The notes beneath the pieces are model-generated. The model saw nothing but the letters and a program-made list of their open reading frames with translations. It did no database searches and was not told where the DNA came from. From Bombus terrestris (lineage: Eukaryota > Arthropoda > Insecta > Hymenoptera > Apidae): a stretch of 64,000 nt of DNA. Numbering within the stretch: position 1 is the first letter of the stretch; each line of letters begins with the position of its first letter. The translations under genes and the position numbers were made by a program. Location of the stretch: contig NC_063277.1 of NCBI RefSeq assembly GCF_910591885.1, positions 6,820,001-6,884,000 on the forward strand, in the 5' to 3' direction. Positions 62,036 through 64,000 of the stretch are shown here, piece after piece.

Positions 62036-64000
62036 GTATGTCGCAACCTAAACAACTTAAACATAATATCGTAAATGTTTTTGTTACTTTTGAAGTCATG
62101 AAAAGAAAATTGCTTACCAATAACATCAAAGAAATGAGAGTAAAATTATATAGAAGATGCTTATTAAAAGTTCAGATTGTTTTAGCCACATTAAACATTT
62201 TTAAACAGCCAATAAATTTAGATATGTTATAGCGACTTGACGAGTAACAGGAATATTTAATTGTGCAAATGGGACATTTTCTGTAATAGGCAAATGTAAT
62301 TTGGTCAATTTTGCTCATGCATATACAAAATAATTATGGTCAGCATTTCCAGTTTCTGCAAAATCGTAAGAATTATAGAAACATTTGTTAATAATGATTT
62401 TATAGCTTTCAAGGAATTTTTACTATAACTTTAACAACTTTATGATGGTTTGAGTGTCTTTTTATGTGTGTGTGTGTAGACGAGTTCTGCAATATGCATA
62501 TACACTGTTTACGTAAATTCAACATGATTATGATCCAAAGTATCTTATTTCTTTTTTTCATCGTACATTTGCAAAGTATATAATATAATTGTTGATACAA
62601 AAAAGCAACCATAAAATAATATTGAAAAATATGAATTGAAGTACAAAACAGATGATCGTTGAAAAATAAATCGATTTTCACGTGATGAATCAAATAAACT
62701 TGCACACTGTAATTTTTATACATGTGTGTTTATGTGTTTACTAGGATAAGTCATTTTTTATACCGAAATCTTTTTCATTTTGTTCTTTAGAATTGTTTTA
62801 ACCCATCAAATAATTTTTTAAATATTTGAGTTTGATCGGAGAATAAAAACATATACACTCCTAATATTTTACATATAAAATTTTATGCATTTTATCAATA
62901 CTTGTAAAAAGACTTTCAGCCATCTACAAATAAGAATCATCCATAGAGCTTATTCATAAAACTTACTATTTTTCTTTAACACGATACCACTAAAAAATAG
63001 TTTTTGCATGTGAAGTATCCTACATTGTATTGTTTTATACTTCTCGAAATAAAACAACTTTCTTTACTATAATAGATTTCTGTCCCTTTTTTTAACAAAA
63101 CACATTTTCTATACTCCCATAATGTGGTATTCAATTTTATCATTTCAATCATATGCATGTTGTTTTATTTCAACAGTATATACACACGTCTAATTAGATT
63201 AAAGTTTAAATGATCATATTAAAACTTAATATGCAAACTAATCCTAATTTATTCAATAATATTATAATAAACGCTTACTAAAAGTCACCGCTATAAGACA
63301 TATTCTTTCTTTCTTTTCGAATATTGTCCGTGGTTATCACTTTTCATTTGGATGCACCAAACTTCTTTATTTTGAAATTTTAAGCACATACAACATTGGA
63401 TAAGATTATGAGCCATTCGTTTAGTACGTTTTCATTGAACATATGCTACTATTGTTGTTGCTATCATTCTTATTACAATCATTATTCCCATTATTATCGT
63501 CATTCCTTCATCATGATGACATTATTATCACTATCATCATCATTTTTGTTGTTATTTTTATTAACATTATATATACATGTATACATAATGCGTTTATTGA
63601 ATTTTATTGTACTCGAAAATTATGATATATTCATATATGATGAATCAAGCAACGTTTATGACTAAAAAGAACCATGGCTACAAAGATCATCATTCTTCAA
63701 CAATAATAAGGTTAAGTAACAATTAATGAATTTAAGATATAAAAATATATAAACGATACAGGTTGAAAGTATAATATCTATAACGTAGTATATTAACCTT
63801 GGAAACTCATATAACTTGAGCGATATATGGCGGCATACGATATATGCATATACAAACGATTTTCAATGTAAATCGTTGATGTACATTATTATTACGTTCA
63901 TGTTAAATTTAAGGTGTTTTAAAATATTTATACATACGCACAAACATACGTGTATAGTGTATATGTATAATTAATGGTGTCATGTCTTTATTTTCATTCA
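62036..64000. other. Intron of subunit a gene to window end
   Basis: AT-rich sequence. The expected next exon, beginning with the FVAGVI segment, is not present, so it lies beyond 64000. A degenerate trinucleotide tract of ATT and ATC units occupies about 63440-63560. Confidence 0.6.
63440..63560. repeat. Degenerate ATT/ATC trinucleotide tract
   Basis: Loosely repeated ATTATT, ATCATC and GTTGTT units. They give open frames of low-complexity sequence that do not look like real proteins. Confidence 0.7.

Noticed and set aside
62038..62232. Open frame downstream of exon 3b, considered as the next subunit a exon
   Set aside because: Its sequence does not match the expected FVAGVI-starting segment of subunit a.

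Overview
The window is AT-rich eukaryotic DNA with short exons, long introns, GT-AG splice junctions and remnants of DNA transposons. Protein matches recalled from insect families, frequent CpG and mariner/Tc1-type remnants suggest an insect, most likely a hymenopteran such as a bee. The order is an inference from overall character, not a proven assignment. No rRNA, tRNA, CRISPR array or bacterial-type operon was seen.

The well-supported genes lie between about 37.6 and 61.5 kb. On the minus strand, eight exons (43989 down to 37645) join in frame into a complete 407-residue ATP6AP2, the V-ATPase accessory protein also called the (pro)renin receptor. On the plus strand, starting only 740 bp away in the opposite direction, is the 5' half of the V-ATPase 116-kDa subunit a gene (Vha100-1 type; exons at 44729 and 46950). 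Subunit a has two candidate third exons, at 54416 and 61422, with the same entry and exit phase. Joining both would shift the frame, so they look mutually exclusive. The rest of this gene lies beyond the right edge. The two genes encode a membrane subunit of the V-ATPase and an accessory protein of the same pump, and they share one intergenic region that could act as a bidirectional promoter.

The left 37 kb has no complete gene. It holds a 60-nt minus-strand exon with strong splice sites (6044-6103) from an unidentified long-intron gene, a GC-elevated promoter-like stretch around 12.2-14.4 kb, and an unidentified minus-strand exon at 33060-33328. Between 24.9 and 31.7 kb is a cluster of mobile-element remains: a duplicated repeat region bounded by inverted repeats, a 1.24-kb TTAA-flanked element with a broken transposase, a 213-bp nearly palindromic mariner-type MITE, and several coding-like relics. 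A 294-bp Tc1-type MITE sits at 6.8 kb.

The strongest observations are the divergent V-ATPase gene pair, the frame-exclusive alternative exons of subunit a, and a symmetric 66-codon sequon-rich exon inserted directly after the furin-type site of ATP6AP2.
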